In this document: positions 11,591 through 23,491 of the stretch, in pieces
Layout: every line of letters starts with the position of its first letter
Position numbering within the stretch: position 1 is the first letter of the stretch
Source: Owenia fusiformis
Lineage: Eukaryota; Annelida; Polychaeta; Sabellida; Oweniidae
NCBI GenBank assembly: GCA_903813345.2
Contig: CAIIXF020000005.1
Location: forward strand, 6,413,375-6,477,374
Reading direction: 5' to 3'
DNA: 64,000 nt
Notes under the pieces: generated by a model
Databases searched by the model: none
Told to the model about the DNA's origin: nothing
The model's input: only the letters and a program-made list of their open reading frames with translations
Position numbers and translations under genes: made by a program

Positions 11591-13509
11591 GATAAATTCT
11601 ATTGCACACATTTTCTGTCGTCAAATCTTTACAGGTATGTTCATTTATCAACTTGTATACTTTTCGTAGATGGGAAAGCATCCTGCTGAAATTGAAAAAG
11701 ACTATAGTGATAGGAAAAAGCACCAAAAAGAGCGTGTGTGGCGAAGTTGAGTCTCTCTATCTTTTACAAAACATGAAAACAAATAAAGTTTAAAATATTA
11801 ATTTATTACAGAAAAGTTAAAGTCCAAAAATATCATTTCAATCGGCTACTTACAGTTTTTGGTTAGTCCCGAGTTCACGCAACGAGGTTCCGAGGATTTC
11901 AGACAAAATTGCCCCTTTTATACCCAATTTTTTTTATGTGGGCCCCGCCAAAATAAGGGGTCTTATCCAATGAAATTCCCTAAAAACCCATTAACAAGAA
12001 TTGGCCGGAAAGAAGTGTGAAAAATTATATGAAGATTAATTATCAACATGCCAGATTTCTGCCCACATTATTTTCTAAAAAGTTGAAAAGTTCCCATTTA
12101 TTTCAGTTTTTGTTGAAACTTTTGAGACAGGTATGATTAATAACTTAATCCCAGAACCTCGGTTCAGACAATTCTCATGAACTTTTTGTTCTTATCACCC
12201 ATCAATTTATCATATCCTATTGTTTTATAAAAATGACATCATATACCAATATGTTTATGAATCTATGGAAGCTAGACAAAACATCATTAATTGAATATGA
12301 TAGCTCCTTGGCCCCATTCAAAGTTATACTGTCACTCAATAGACTAGACTTCCCCCTTTCTTGGAACCACTTCTTGCCATTGGCTATGTGATTTACCTGT
12401 CAAATCTACCACCAGTCCTTACTATAAAACATGTTCAATTGAATGCAAGATATCTTTATCTAAGTTTAACTTTGGCACTCTGCAACATCCATAGAAGTTT
12501 AAGATTGTGTCATTGAGTTCAAGGTAATATTGATAAATTACTAAATTAATAACATTTTCCATCTTAGAAGCCTCAGTTAATTTTACAAAAATTAAATGGA
12601 AGTGAACAATTTCTTCTTGTTTTACATTATGATGTCTTATTCGAAAGTTGTTTATATCCACATGCCAAGAAATGATGCATCTTCAATGTCTACAGTAAAC
12701 AAAGCTACCAGTTCCCAAAACATTCTGCTGTTATGATGATATCAGCACAACGGAAGTATTTATCCTAAGATTTCTGTATTTGTAAGCAACATGTAGAGTA
12801 TTCGAGATTATCATGACCTAAGTTTCAAAAATCTATGAACGAAAAATCAAACTTTGTCACACGTGCTCGGGTTCATAAATGCATTGTCTCAATAGCTGAG
12901 TGCACTATCTGAAAAAGATAAAGACCATAAAAGAAAAAATTATGTCATTGCGCCCGAGACATGTTATGTTAGTCTCAGATAGCGTAATAATACAGGAGAC
13001 AATTCAAAAAGAAGAGAGACTGTTAGCAATGACCCAAGTAATGCCGATAACAATGATTGTGACCGTGTTTATGGCAGTGGTACAAGTAACACACAATTAA
13101 TAGTTCATATAAATTTTGCCTGGAATTTTGCAAGAGGACATGCATGGCTCTTTAGAAAACGGATAAGTAGAACTTGGGGACGTACGTACCCATAAGAAAA
13201 CAAAGCTCCCTGAACATAGATAAACATGGAAAAAACAATCACAAATCATTCCAAAGGATCTTACAGAGGCAGAGAAAAATAGAACCAAGGATCCAAGCAC
13301 GCCAAAAACACCAAAGAGTGCAGGGGAAAAGTGATGCGATGCAAACTTTAACATAGTGATATCCCTAGAGTTGAGGAGAAGATTAGTACGAGGAAAACAC
13401 GTAGTTGAAGAGTTGAAGCAGACGCAACATGACTGGCGGGTAAATGCCTGAAAGAGTGTTCAAGTTGATATAATATGACTAAAGGCGATGGAAGGTGATA
13501 CAAGCTTAA

Positions 13510-14341
13510 AGGCCCCATGTAAAGTTTAAACCACTTTGGCTTATATTGTAGTCTTACCCAATGTTATCAAAGTGTGATATGTGAAACTTTTTTTTTTAAT
13601 TTCAAAAAGTGGTTTTTGATAGACTTTTTGTTCCAAAATTTGTGAATTTATTTAAAACCAACTTTTAGAGGTCACTCATATCTTCTAATTAGCCACAATT
13701 CATACCAATGCATAGCATACATCCTCCCATGTTTTTTGCCGAAAAAATTAAGAAAATCGGTTGATAAACAAGCGAGAAATGAACTTATCAGTGCATGAAA
13801 ATGGTTCTGAGAAAAATGCATTTCAAAATTTTAGTTCTCATAGAAACCAATAGTACAATGATATCTAAAACATAATTTATTCTTCCTTTAACCTGGTTAG
13901 ACAATCAACATTGGTTTTTTATGAAAGTCTAGCATATTTAGAAAAGATTGACATCGAAAAAAAAAATTCAATTTTTTTCAAAAAGTTTTTGTTACCTTAG
14001 TGACATCACTAATGTTTCAAAATATTTTTGATAAGCTAAAACATTGAAGTGGCCCATTAAATATGACATTTTATTATTGAAATAGTGTGTCTTTTGTTCA
14101 ATCTTTGCATTGGTGTTAAAAATATAATCTTTTTTGAAATGTATTATGAAATATTTGATGATTAAGAAATTTCAACTTTTTTTGAAAAATGGCGGGAAAT
14201 TTGAATATGTGAGAAATGAAATGCTCACAACTTTTTTTTCAAAAAAGATTTTTTGTTCAAAAATCTCTAAAATCACTTTTTAAGTCCTAACAAATAGTAA
14301 ATGAATGATAAAAAAATATTTTCAAACTTTAGACGGGGACT
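13510..14341. mobile_element. TTAA-flanked MITE inside the decayed element
   Basis: It starts AGGCCCCATGTAAAGTTTAA and ends with the related inverted sequence TTTAGACGGGGACT. TTAA lies directly outside both ends (13506-13509 and 14342-14345). The interior is very AT-rich with poly-A and poly-T stretches and no coding potential. It splits the surrounding older element, so it is younger. Confidence 0.65.
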
Positions 14342-14522
14342 TTAAGGGCCTTGCTTGGCAAAAATGAAATGAGTACTCGACGTTTACCACAAGCAAAGGA
14401 ATATAAATTTGTTGAAGCAAATAAACAGTGTTAAAAGCGCCCCGCACAAAAGTGAAACAAACCAGGAATGACATACAAGAAGAGACAACATAGCTATCCA
14501 AGAGTATTCTGACAGGGCCATC

Positions 14523-14714
14523 ATGCAGACTGAGAGTGGAGATAAAGAGCTACATCTTGGCGATTTTTTCACTGCAGTTAACAATTACTGTTGGTATGTC
14601 GAAAAGGCACTGCATGTAGATACTGATGATAATAAATACTATTTTTTAAGAAAAGAAGAATCTCCAATGGTCTCTAGAATGTTACGTTATTTGGCTGAGA
14701 GTCTCAGATTTTGA
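14523..14714 (+). pseudogene. Protein remnant, possibly transposon-derived
   Basis: A 63-codon frame contains LHLGDFFTAVNNYCWYVEKA followed by HVDTDDNKYYF. The pattern (hydrophobic-GDF, aromatic-YV-K, Asp-rich turn) resembles small beta-barrel domains at the C-terminus of uncharacterised transposable-element proteins of invertebrates, from memory of the pattern only. Upstream frames (12900-13100, 14370-14440) look like further pieces but are broken by stops. Function not assignable. Confidence 0.25.
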
Positions 14715-15960
14715 GTGTGTAGTAGAGGAGTCAATTCCAACAGGGAAGTTTAAAGGGCTATTTAAACCCTAGATCTGTGTCCTGAGATTCAAACTCGTGT
14801 TCTATGGGATTTATATGTCCAAGCTAGGATTAAGTAACGTTTTCAGGAGTTCATATGTACCTATGATATTAGAGGAGACACTGAATGTTGGTACTTTTTG
14901 ACGATAATCACAAATTATATAGTATAGTTTTGATCTTGCGATTGTAAGTTTTGTAATCACTTACGTTACAAAGGATTTAGCATTACAAATGTGTGAAGAA
15001 AGACTGAGTCCCTTTAATCCTGTATATATTCATTCCAACATATAGCGTATGTGACAATATATTAATTCATTACGTGTTTTGTGCATAAATAATGTTTGTG
15101 TTAGCTTTAATGTTTCTATTGCAAAAGTTAGTTAATTTCTCCATCATTTACGTTACTTGATGGTCCACTGAACTATGTTTGTTTTAAATGTTACTATTGG
15201 TTAAAATACAGTGTAAACATGATAAAAGAAGCACCAGTTGATGGTTTAACCATGATCACATATGATATGACTCATTCTACGATGTTACTATTTTTGGATC
15301 ATATACGTTACCAAGGGTGTATCGATATACAAATTTCAAATAAATTTTGTATGGCATATCAAACACCAAGATATGGCTATCAATTGATTCTGAACACTAT
15401 TTCTAATCAGAAAAGAAAGATAAATTTAATGTTAACAGACTGTCGTGATTTTCTATAAAATTGGAATGACATGTAGCACTTAGGTTTTGTTTCTGAAAAG
15501 GAATAATAAGTCACATGCAATTGTTGACTTCAATGTGAATTCTTTCCACTTATGTCTCTTCAAAATGCCTGATGTATGATTTAGTATTTTGACAAAATAT
15601 ATCCTTATTGTTAGGAACAAAAACAGACATGAGAATAATATGTTGAATGAAAATATAGGTCTCTTGCTACGACAACCCTCTATAACGTAAATGACAGAGA
15701 CTTACTTTTTTAAATAAACACTAGATAAGCTTCAACATGTGACTTTTCCATTAAGGGGTATGAGATTGATGAAGATATTTTGACTTTAGATACTTAACAT
15801 ATATTCAAATAAAAATACATCAACTTTAAACCATTCAAAGCTACTTTTATTTTCGTCAGATTCATACCTGGAATTTGCATTCTTATTGAGAATGGGTGAG
15901 TAATGGCGGACCATTAAAAAATATTTGAAAAATGTTGGTGAGTTTTCATCTTTGAATCAT

Positions 15961-16098
15961 AATATAGACCTCAGAGCAGGTGTAATATCGACGAATACAC
16001 CCCTTAGGGCTAGGCACAAAAGCTTTCGAACGGAAAACGTTTGTGCCTAGTCCTGCGGGGTGTATTCGTCGATATAACACCTGCTCGTAGGTCTATAT
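15961..16098. mobile_element. 138-bp palindromic MITE
   Basis: The left arm starts AATATAGACCTCAGAGCAGG and the right arm ends with the inverted CCTGCTCGTAGGTCTATATT. Both contain a CGACGAATACACCCC-type stretch and GCACAAA/TTTGTGC, so nearly the whole element folds back. No coding potential. Confidence 0.75.
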
Positions 16099-16273
16099 TT
16101 CTTAACTCAAAATGCCCACCGTTTTAACGTTCATAGTTATACGGGGAAAGTTAAGTTGATTTAAAGAAATAACTAGAAAATAAATACACACCCCACCCAA
16201 AAATGAATGAAATTAAACTCAGCTTTTCATTCATTTTAGATACTTCTTTTAATTAAATCAACAGAAATTTCCT

Positions 16274-16905
16274 TGTATAACTACAATATCGAGAGAACTA
16301 AGTATATTGTGCACGGATGATAGCATCGTCATGATTTGAGGTATGTTAGTCTCACTGATAAGATCACAATGACACTGTCTTTAAAACTAAGGAAACGCAC
16401 CCATGTCTTTCTAACTCACTCGAGAATTCAATGCCCGGCTGACGTTTAACCTAATATTTTATGTCCTACTACTACAAGTACTGCCACTATACATTTTGTT
16501 ATCATTGTTAGATGTCAGTACCTACCTGGGCCTATATACAGTAAGAAATAGATGGCAGCATATGTTTAAGTATGCAATGTATGATATAAATGTTATCACC
16601 AGCTCTAGCTAAAATACAATAAATGGCAGCATATTTGTATACATGTAAGTATGAGTATTTGGCATAAATGTGATTATACGACCGTGATATATATAATTGA
16701 ATAATATCTTGTAGAGTCAGAGCTATTCTTCATATCATCAAATATCTAATTTCTACCAATCTCAAAATTGGAATTGTAAGGTGAAACAGAATTACAAAAT
16801 GTTATAGAAAACCATCTTCATATTTTATTGACATTTTAGTGAAAACAATAATATACATCATAGGTATACCTGTATCTACATATAAACCAAAACAATTGCC
16901 CTTAC
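16274..16905. repeat. Dispersed direct repeat, copy A (partner at 59762-61855)
   Basis: From TTCCTTGTATAACTACAATA to CAAAACAATTGCCCTTAC, this segment matches 59762-60437 plus 61798-61855 in the same orientation with small differences. The far copy is split by a 1.36-kb insertion. The two copies bracket gene copies 2-5. I see no gene in it. It could be an old repeat family or a segmental duplication. Confidence 0.7.
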
Positions 16906-16963
16906 TCTGTGCAATATGCTCAAGTTACCATGGTTACCTGATTCAATTTGGCTGCCATGAAAA

Positions 16964-16995
16964 TGTACTAATAGCTACAGGTAGCTATTAGTACA
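16964..16995. repeat. Perfect 15-bp-arm palindrome
   Basis: TGTACTAATAGCTAC and its exact complement are separated by AG. It lies just before the 3' flank of the copy 2 relic. No flanking element is recognised. Confidence 0.5.
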
Positions 16996-17269
16996 GGTAA
17001 ATATGGTAAGTACAGTGCAGAATAAGGCAATACCTATACCGAATGCCGGACTGTCGGCAGTAAAACAATAATTGCAGATTGTTACAAAAGTGTAACAACT
17101 GTTACAGATGCTGAATCTCTTATGCTATATGTTAAACGTTGGAGGCTGTAACAATATGTCACCATTTCTTGGTGATGACATACAACAGCCACTTAACAAT
17201 GCATCATATTTATAGTGCTAATGATTTTTTTTATTCACTTTCAATAGAATACATTGTATATCATATGTT

Positions 17270-18213
17270 TAAGATTCATTCTCATAAAATAGTATCTAAA
17301 ACTAAATAGATCATTGATAGTGCTGACTGTGCATGCCTTCATACTTAATTTTGTACCAGAAAATAACATGTGCAGGCCTAGCAATTTTTCTCAAAATGTT
17401 ATTTTCCAGCTGTACCTTAGTGCCCAGTCCATGCTTTTTCAACAAATCCCACAGTCAAGTGTAGTTTGATTTAGGCAAGTCAAAATCATTTTTGTTATTC
17501 ATATTGTGTTTATAAAAGCTGTTTTGGGTATGCTCAAATTAAACTGCAATTGACTGTGACAAACAGGCCATGTAGTTTTTGATTTAGGAGCCATTATTGG
17601 TTAAATTGAACAGCTTTTGATCTTGATATTTTTACATTGGAAGTATGATTCATGTATTGTTTATTCATTTATATACCAAAATGTCAGATTAAAAGGTGTT
17701 GATTTTATAATATAATTAATATTCATTTGAATGTTTCAGGAAGGAGATTGTTGGGTCAGAATGATCTTTCAGTACATAATGGACACGTGGACAAAGAGAA
17801 AACTTTTATTTGAAATCAAATGCAACATGACTGGACCTAAATTGGTTTGTTTCTTGAGTTCAAGCTAACCTGCATAGACAATAGCTGCTCCATCTGGGCA
17901 GGATGTTCTCCCCCATCTTATGTACGTAGTCTTCACAGGAGATTTCTCTGCCTTTGAATTACAACCAGCCTGAAATACACATGATCATAATAGGGATTAA
18001 CTAATATAAAAATGACAAATGTGTTCTCTGAATTCACAAAACACAGTCAAGTACTGCCAAGTGTAGAGTAATTCGAAGTTTTGTATGTTTTATTGAAAGT
18101 CTACCTACGTGACACTGATTGCAGCATCTAGAACAGCATTCCTCACCAATGGAGTACGTAGCAACGCAACATACAGCCAAAATAACCAAACTGCAAGTGA
18201 TGCTAACCCCCAT
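17270..18213 (-). pseudogene. C4-like gene relic, array copy 2 (exon 3 deleted)
   Basis: Exon 1 (18213-18109) and exon 2 (17969-17870) are open and spliceable; exon 1 encodes MGVSITCSLVILAVCCV... and exon 2 contains YIRWGRTSCPDGAAIVY. Exon 3, coding for about 70 percent of the protein, is missing. The conserved 3' flank (17040-17270) joins almost directly to intron-2 sequence at about 17335, so one deletion removed exon 3 and most of intron 2. The last base of exon 1 is also changed (CAC instead of CAG before the donor). Any product would be a secreted peptide of about 70 residues, but no poly(A) site in frame is evident. Confidence 0.85.
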
Positions 18214-18579
18214 CTTCTAGCGGCTATTCGTGTTGATGCAGAAGTTTGAGTTTTAAGTATGTTAGTCTCAGTTGGCGATAACAGTAGAACTATTCTAATC
18301 TATGTTTTCCAGGTTTTATTAAAAACACCAATGTATAGAATTTAATATTTTATGACATTTATTAAATTGAATAATAAAATGCATTGTTGTGAATCATGAT
18401 TCCAATTGCTGCGTCACCATGAGATAGCAAGGTGAGTTAGTTAAGTTCATCGTTAATCTGTTACTATACTCTGGGTTACTCTACTATTATATTTTGTGAT
18501 GTTTTTGTTAGGATAACGTATATCTGGTAATAAGTAAACAGTACATTGGTCAACATTACTGTAGTTAACAGTGCAGTAG

Positions 18580-19380
18580 AGGCAACAATGCAGGCAAGCA
18601 ACTCTTAATAATTCCTATGTTCAAACCTCCAATAAATTGTGTGGTGAAATTTATTTCCAATTCTATCTTTTAAATATTGTCCTCGAGATCTTCTTGCCCT
18701 GTGAATTTCACCAGGATTGAATAAGAATAAAGCATCTTATTTTTAGGTTGACAGAATATGTCACGCAAATCGCATTTAACCTGATAATAAAATGAACGTC
18801 GATTCATCAAAAAACGAACGCCAGAAAAACTAACGCATTCCATTCGGAAATTTCACAGGAATTCATATGTCACGCATTTGCTTCGAAATTTGTGCATATG
18901 TCACACATTTGTTTTGAAGTTTGTTGTACCTACCCTACCCCCCCCCCCCCATTGTTGACGGAGTTTTTAAATGCGAGCGTTAGAGAATGGGAAAAATTGA
19001 GATGTCCGATATAAATAAATACAAAATAAAAGTATAAAATGTAACTGATAAATCCTAAGCGATTCATTTGATTCTCCTCAGTCCTCATGCATTACGATGG
19101 TAACATACATTGAACTTATTCTGTCAATATAGTTGATACTAAACAGTCAATAATTGCTGATTGTTACAAAGGCCAAGTTATCTTTGCTAATTGACTGACT
19201 GTCGACACTAATTAAGACAAAGACAACAATTTCAAATTGTTATCAAAGTGTAACAACTGTTACAGATGCTGGATCTATAACGCTATATGCCAAATGTTGG
19301 AGACTGTAACAATATGTCACTTCTTATTGGTGATGACATATAAACATCCACTTAACAATTCTCCATATTTATAGTGCTAA
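18580..19380. other. 3' flank of array unit 3, no gene
   Basis: Diverged unit flank with a C-rich run near 18942-18951. It carries the conserved hairpin (19314-19339) and a diverged form of the 12-bp palindrome near 19198. No coding sequence seen. Confidence 0.4.
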
Positions 19381-19384
19381 TGAT

Positions 19385-19390
19385 TTTATT
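19385..19390 (-). terminator. Poly(A) signal of gene copy 3
   Basis: AATAAA on the minus strand, about 34 bases past the stop codon, matching the position in copies 1, 4 and 5. Confidence 0.5.
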
Positions 19391-19423
19391 CACTTTGGGC
19401 AGAATACATTGTATATCATGTGT

Positions 19424-22400
19424 TTAAGATGTGCAGACCACACACGTCAACTCTGCCCCATCTTTGTAGTTTGGACAAGGTAAGGACCCACAAGATGCTT
19501 CCACAGCATAAAATAATGCACCATTCTTATTAGCCCCACTACCCGGCACTCCCTCTGGTGCTGCATCCATACATTCAAATGTCCTTCTACCGCTGTGTTT
19601 TGCATACTCTGATACAAGGTAACCAGTGTATTCGAAATGCCATGCATCTGGACATGTCTTCCAAGCTGGGATCATGATAGACGTTGAACGAGGTACTGAA
19701 CACACAGCACATGGTACATCTCTTTCGTAAAGTGATTCTCTGTCACCAGGGGTGGGTGCATTGTCACCATCAAAAGGGTTCGAATGTCCACTGGCTGTTC
19801 CAACCTGATATTCAGCTCCATACATTAAAGCAGAATGTGTACTTTTTGCTGTGTACCTTCCCCACTGTGGGTTTGTAGGAAGGCATTGGTAGTTAGAACC
19901 ACCTCCTGACTCTGCATGACTGGAACCTCCGGCTATACCTAAAATGAAGTATTGAACACAATATTGCTTGATATACGGTAAGCAGAAACTAGCACAGAGG
20001 CGTAGCCAGGATCCAAAACTTGGCGAGAATCTCAATATATTGTGGTAAAAATGAACTAAAGATAATATCATACTTCTATAAGACATTTGTCAAAAAGGGT
20101 TTGTAATGACCTCCCAAAAAATGCACGTAACATCAGCCAAACCGCCATAAAGGACTAACATTTAAATGTCGATAATAAGGATTTTTATACATACATATAT
20201 AATTATGTATATACCCGTTTTTCAATACTTTTCCAGATCCCTGTTGCCCAGTCCATGCTTTTTCAACAAATCCCACGGTCAGGTGTAGTTTGATTTAGGC
20301 AAGTCAAAATCATTTTTTTATTCATATTTTGTTTATACGAGGGGGGATTCATAAGTAGTGGGACAAATGCTATAACTTCACTTATATCAACCAGATGTTA
20401 TTCAAACTTGGAACACAGAACCACAAACATGTGATAATCATTGTGTGAAAACAAAAAATTACACCCAACTTCAGTTAAGTGAGAGTTCCAATCATGACGT
20501 CACAACAGGGTCCACGGAGCACTCGTAAGTTAAATATACAAGTCTCAACTGATATTCAGGACCTGATCTAATCCGTGACTTCTAGCAAGTCCTTTTGTGG
20601 AGCAAATCAATTCTGTGCAAGACTATTGATTCCTTAGCCTTTTGGTGCAATCTCACTCTTTCTCAAAGTATTCGCCAGGACAATTAATGCGTTTTTGGCA
20701 TCTCCTCAACCATTCTAGGTATGCACCCTCAAAAACCATATTTTCCAAGATTGGTCATCTCGGCTCTCACAGCATATTCAGAATACATATACAGAATACC
20801 ACTTATATACTGTAGATTTTTTTTACTTTTTCTTTCCCATAGACTTCCAACAAACCTCTATAGGTCTCTTATACGGAAAACTTCTTCAAAGCATTAAATT
20901 TAATCACAGCACGGATGTTTATACGTGATTCTTGCTTTTTCCTTGCTATTTTATTCAAATTTTGCTCCATCCAAGAAGGACTGAAAATGGCAGTGTCCTG
21001 GTGCCACTGCTTTGTATGACATCACAATAGCATGATAATGTAATATATGTTACAGTTGTCATGACTACAAGGTTTGAGACAATATGAAACCAAGTATTTG
21101 AAAATAACTGTCATTTTGAGATATTTATGAGCATATTTATGTTGATCAAGCCCTTCATTTTTTAACTGCTCCGTTAACCCCTACTTTTGGTTACCATAGC
21201 AACCGTTGTTGCCAAGGAACAAAATGAATTAAATTGAAATTTCACCAAACAATGCCTTATATCCTAGTCCGTTCATGTGCCAAATTTGGTTGAGGTATGT
21301 ACACAGGAACTTGTTGCCACAGAAAAGTCCCACTACTTATGAATCCCCCCTCGTACAAGCTGTTTTGGGCTTGCTCAAATTAAACTGCAACTGACTGTGA
21401 CAAACAGGCCAACAGCTATCAAAAGAAATTTCTGTAAAATTCAGGTGAGTTAGTTTTTAATTAAGGAGGCACTGTTGGTTATATTGAACAGCTTTTGATC
21501 TTGATATTTTTACATTAGAAGTATGATTCATGTATTGTTTATTCATTTATATGCCAAAATGCCAGATTCGAAAGCTGAAGTGTTGATTTTTTAACATAAT
21601 ATCCATTTGAATGTTTCAGTAAGGAAAGTTTTGGGTCAGAATGATTGGCTTTCTTTCAGTACATAATGGGTCGGACACATGGACCAAGAGAAAACTTTTA
21701 TTTGACATCAAATGCAACGTAAATGAACCTAAATTCGTAAATTGTTTTGTTTCCTGAGTTCAAGCTAACCTGTATAGACAATAGCTGCTCCATCTGGACA
21801 TGACGTTCTCCCCCATCTTATATATGTAGTTTTTACATGGGATTTCTCTGCATTTGAATGACAACTGGCCTGAAATATATATCAACATGAGAGGGACCAG
21901 GCTGACCTTCAAAAATCCTTATAACCTAAAGGAAATCTTTCATCCTTTAGTCAACTAATACAAAAGAGTTAGTTCTCCGAATTTACAAAACTCAGTCATG
22001 TACTGCCAAATGTGGAGTAATTCGAAGTTTTGTATGTTTAATTGAAAGTCTACCTCCCTGACACTGATTACACCCGGTACCTTACTGCCAAGTGTGGAAT
22101 AATTCGAAGTTTTATATGTTTAATTGAAAGTCTACCTACCTTTCACTGGTTAGTGCCAAATGTGGAGTAATTCAATGTTTTATATGTTTAATTGACAGTC
22201 TACCTACCTGACACTGATTACTACCAAATGTGGAGTAATTCGAAGTTTTGCATGTTTAATTGAGAGTCTACCTACCTGACACTGATTACTGCCAAATGTG
22301 GAGTAATTAGAAGTTTTGTATGTTTAATTGAAAGTCTTCCTACCTGACACTGATTGCAGCACCTAGAACAGCATTCCTCACCAATGGAGTACGTAGCAAA

Positions 22401-22448
22401 GCAACATACAGCCATAATAACCAAACTGCAAGTGATGCTAACCCTCAT
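19424..22448 (-). CDS. Secreted short-chain collagen C4-like protein, array copy 3
   Basis: Exon 1 22448-22344, exon 2 21869-21770, exon 3 19938-19424 give 239 residues with intact GT-AG junctions. Layout matches copy 1: signal peptide, Cys cluster, YIRWGRTSCPDGAAIVYTG, then GIAGGSSHAESGGG, MYGAEYQ, DVPCAVC and the terminal LPCPNYKDGAELTCVVC. It lacks one codon of copy 1 (RYTAKS against RYTSAKS) and differs at a few sites, for example SHAESG for SHVETG. Intron 2 contains a mariner deletion derivative (20338-21353). Intron 1 contains five 68-bp units carrying copies of the exon-1 splice donor. The frame is intact, so probably functional. Confidence 0.85.
20338..21353 (-). mobile_element. Mariner-type transposon, internally deleted (TA target site)
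   Basis: The termini CGAGGGGGGATTCATAAGTA and its inverted partner are flanked by TA (20336-20337, 21354-21355). The uninterrupted paralog at about 7190 (TTTATACAAGCTG) is the empty site, so the TA TSD is seen directly. On the minus strand, 20990-20840 encodes RINIRAVIKFNALKK...RGLLEVYGK, the N-terminal helix-turn-helix region of mariner transposases, and 20760-20655 encodes EWLRRCQKRINCPGEYFEKE, the typical C-terminal end. The catalytic core between them is gone and stops interrupt the first part, so it is non-autonomous. Confidence 0.85.
22055..22345 (-). repeat. 68-bp tandem repeat that copies the exon-1 splice donor (copy 3)
   Basis: Five units at 68-bp spacing (82 for the last) each end with the last bases of exon 1 and the donor, minus strand ATCAGTGTCAG|GTAGGTAG. 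Junctions fall at 22344 (the true one), 22276, 22208, 22140 (altered to GAAAG|GTAGG) and 22058 (GT lost). Copies 4 and 5 carry two units each (33777/33709 and 50656/50588); copies 1 and 2 carry one. Confidence 0.85.
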
Positions 22449-22844
22449 CTTCTAACTGCTACTTGTGTTGAATCTGATGTAATTCTTTACTGGCAACTGA
22501 GTTTGAGGTTTGGATAGTCTTGGATCAATTGTCGACAACAATATAATACGAAGTATAAGCTATGTTGTACCAGGTTTGATGAGAAACAATAACGTGCAGT
22601 GATATTTCACGACAATAGAAAACTAAAGGGCAATGTCGTGAATCGTGATAGATAACTCTAACCTGGCATGCTGATCTAATAATTTAAAAGTTTATTGTCA
22701 CGACTCTTGGTTATTCTACTCTCACATTTGTTGGGTATACTTTGAAAGAGTATGGATTATTTTGTATGATACATAGTGTTGCATCTGTTAATTTATTTGA
22801 AACAGAATTGAAATTGCCCTTGGATTCAAAACGTTAAGAACTTA

Positions 22845-23490
22845 ATTAATCATATTTTCCTTTTGTCTTAACCATACCTTGTTTTTTTAATTTGTGACGT
22901 TTCGTCCAGCATGGTCGCTTGACTTTTTCGAACTGCTTGAAGTTGATACTTGATCTTGAGAGTTAATTAGCACTTTATTCCACAAACTTGATAATTCGTG
23001 ATTGCCTGAGTCTCTATTCATACACTGTTTTTCTTTCTTTATGTAAATTGCCTCTTTTATCCACCGTTTATTTCTCTGACCTTCATTGTCTATAACCTTG
23101 ACGTTATCCCAATCAACTACATGGTTCATCTGACGCACATGATCAGTGACTGCTGATTTCCCATATGATGACTGGGCTTCTTTCCTAACACTTCTTGTAT
23201 ACCTAGTCAGTCCACAATCAGAGACATCTTTCTTATGTTCTGATAGTCTTATATCTAATTTCCTGCCTGTCTCTCCAATATATACTTCTTTACACGAGCT
23301 ACATGGTATTTCATAAACTACATTTGACTTATCTAGCAACTTGCGCTTGTCTTTAGGGTGAACTAATATCTGCCTTAATGTTTTAACTGGTTTAACGGTT
23401 GAAGATATCTTGTGTTTCTTTAAAATTCTTTTAACCTTCTCTGTTACACCTTGGACATATGGTAAAGTAGTAAACCCAATCCTATCTTCC
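22845..23490 (-). pseudogene. Penelope-like element fragment, GIY-YIG domain (left copy)
   Basis: A 5'-truncated minus-strand frame of 209 codons ends near 22887. It runs from the RT-endonuclease linker (TTLPYVQGVTEKVKRILKKH, LRQILVHPKDKRK) into a GIY-YIG nuclease domain: VVYEIPCSSCKEVYIGETGR, RLSEHKKDV, DHV, and the C-terminal WIKEAIYIKK. These features are characteristic of canonical Penelope-like retroelements. The RT itself is missing. With the next entry it forms an almost perfect inverted pair of about 590-bp arms joined by a 57-bp spacer. Confidence 0.85.
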
Positions 23491-23491
23491 T

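Larger units (their letters stand above)
10500..15898. mobile_element. Decayed 5.4-kb element bounded by 25-bp inverted repeats
   Basis: A 25-bp sequence beginning CACCCATTCTCAATAAG (10500-10524) recurs exactly inverted at 15874-15898. The interior has scattered open fragments (10718-10969, 12422-12661, 12900-13100, 14523-14714) with no intact gene, a younger TTAA element at 13510-14341, and repeated ACGTTAC/GTAACGT words. The exact 25-bp match over this distance argues for one mobile unit, but the TSD is unclear and the coding content is not assigned. Confidence 0.45.

Noticed and set aside
19447-19647. 66-codon frames overlapping exon 3 of each C4-like copy in another frame
   Set aside because: Shadow frames conserved only because exon 3 is conserved; no independent support.
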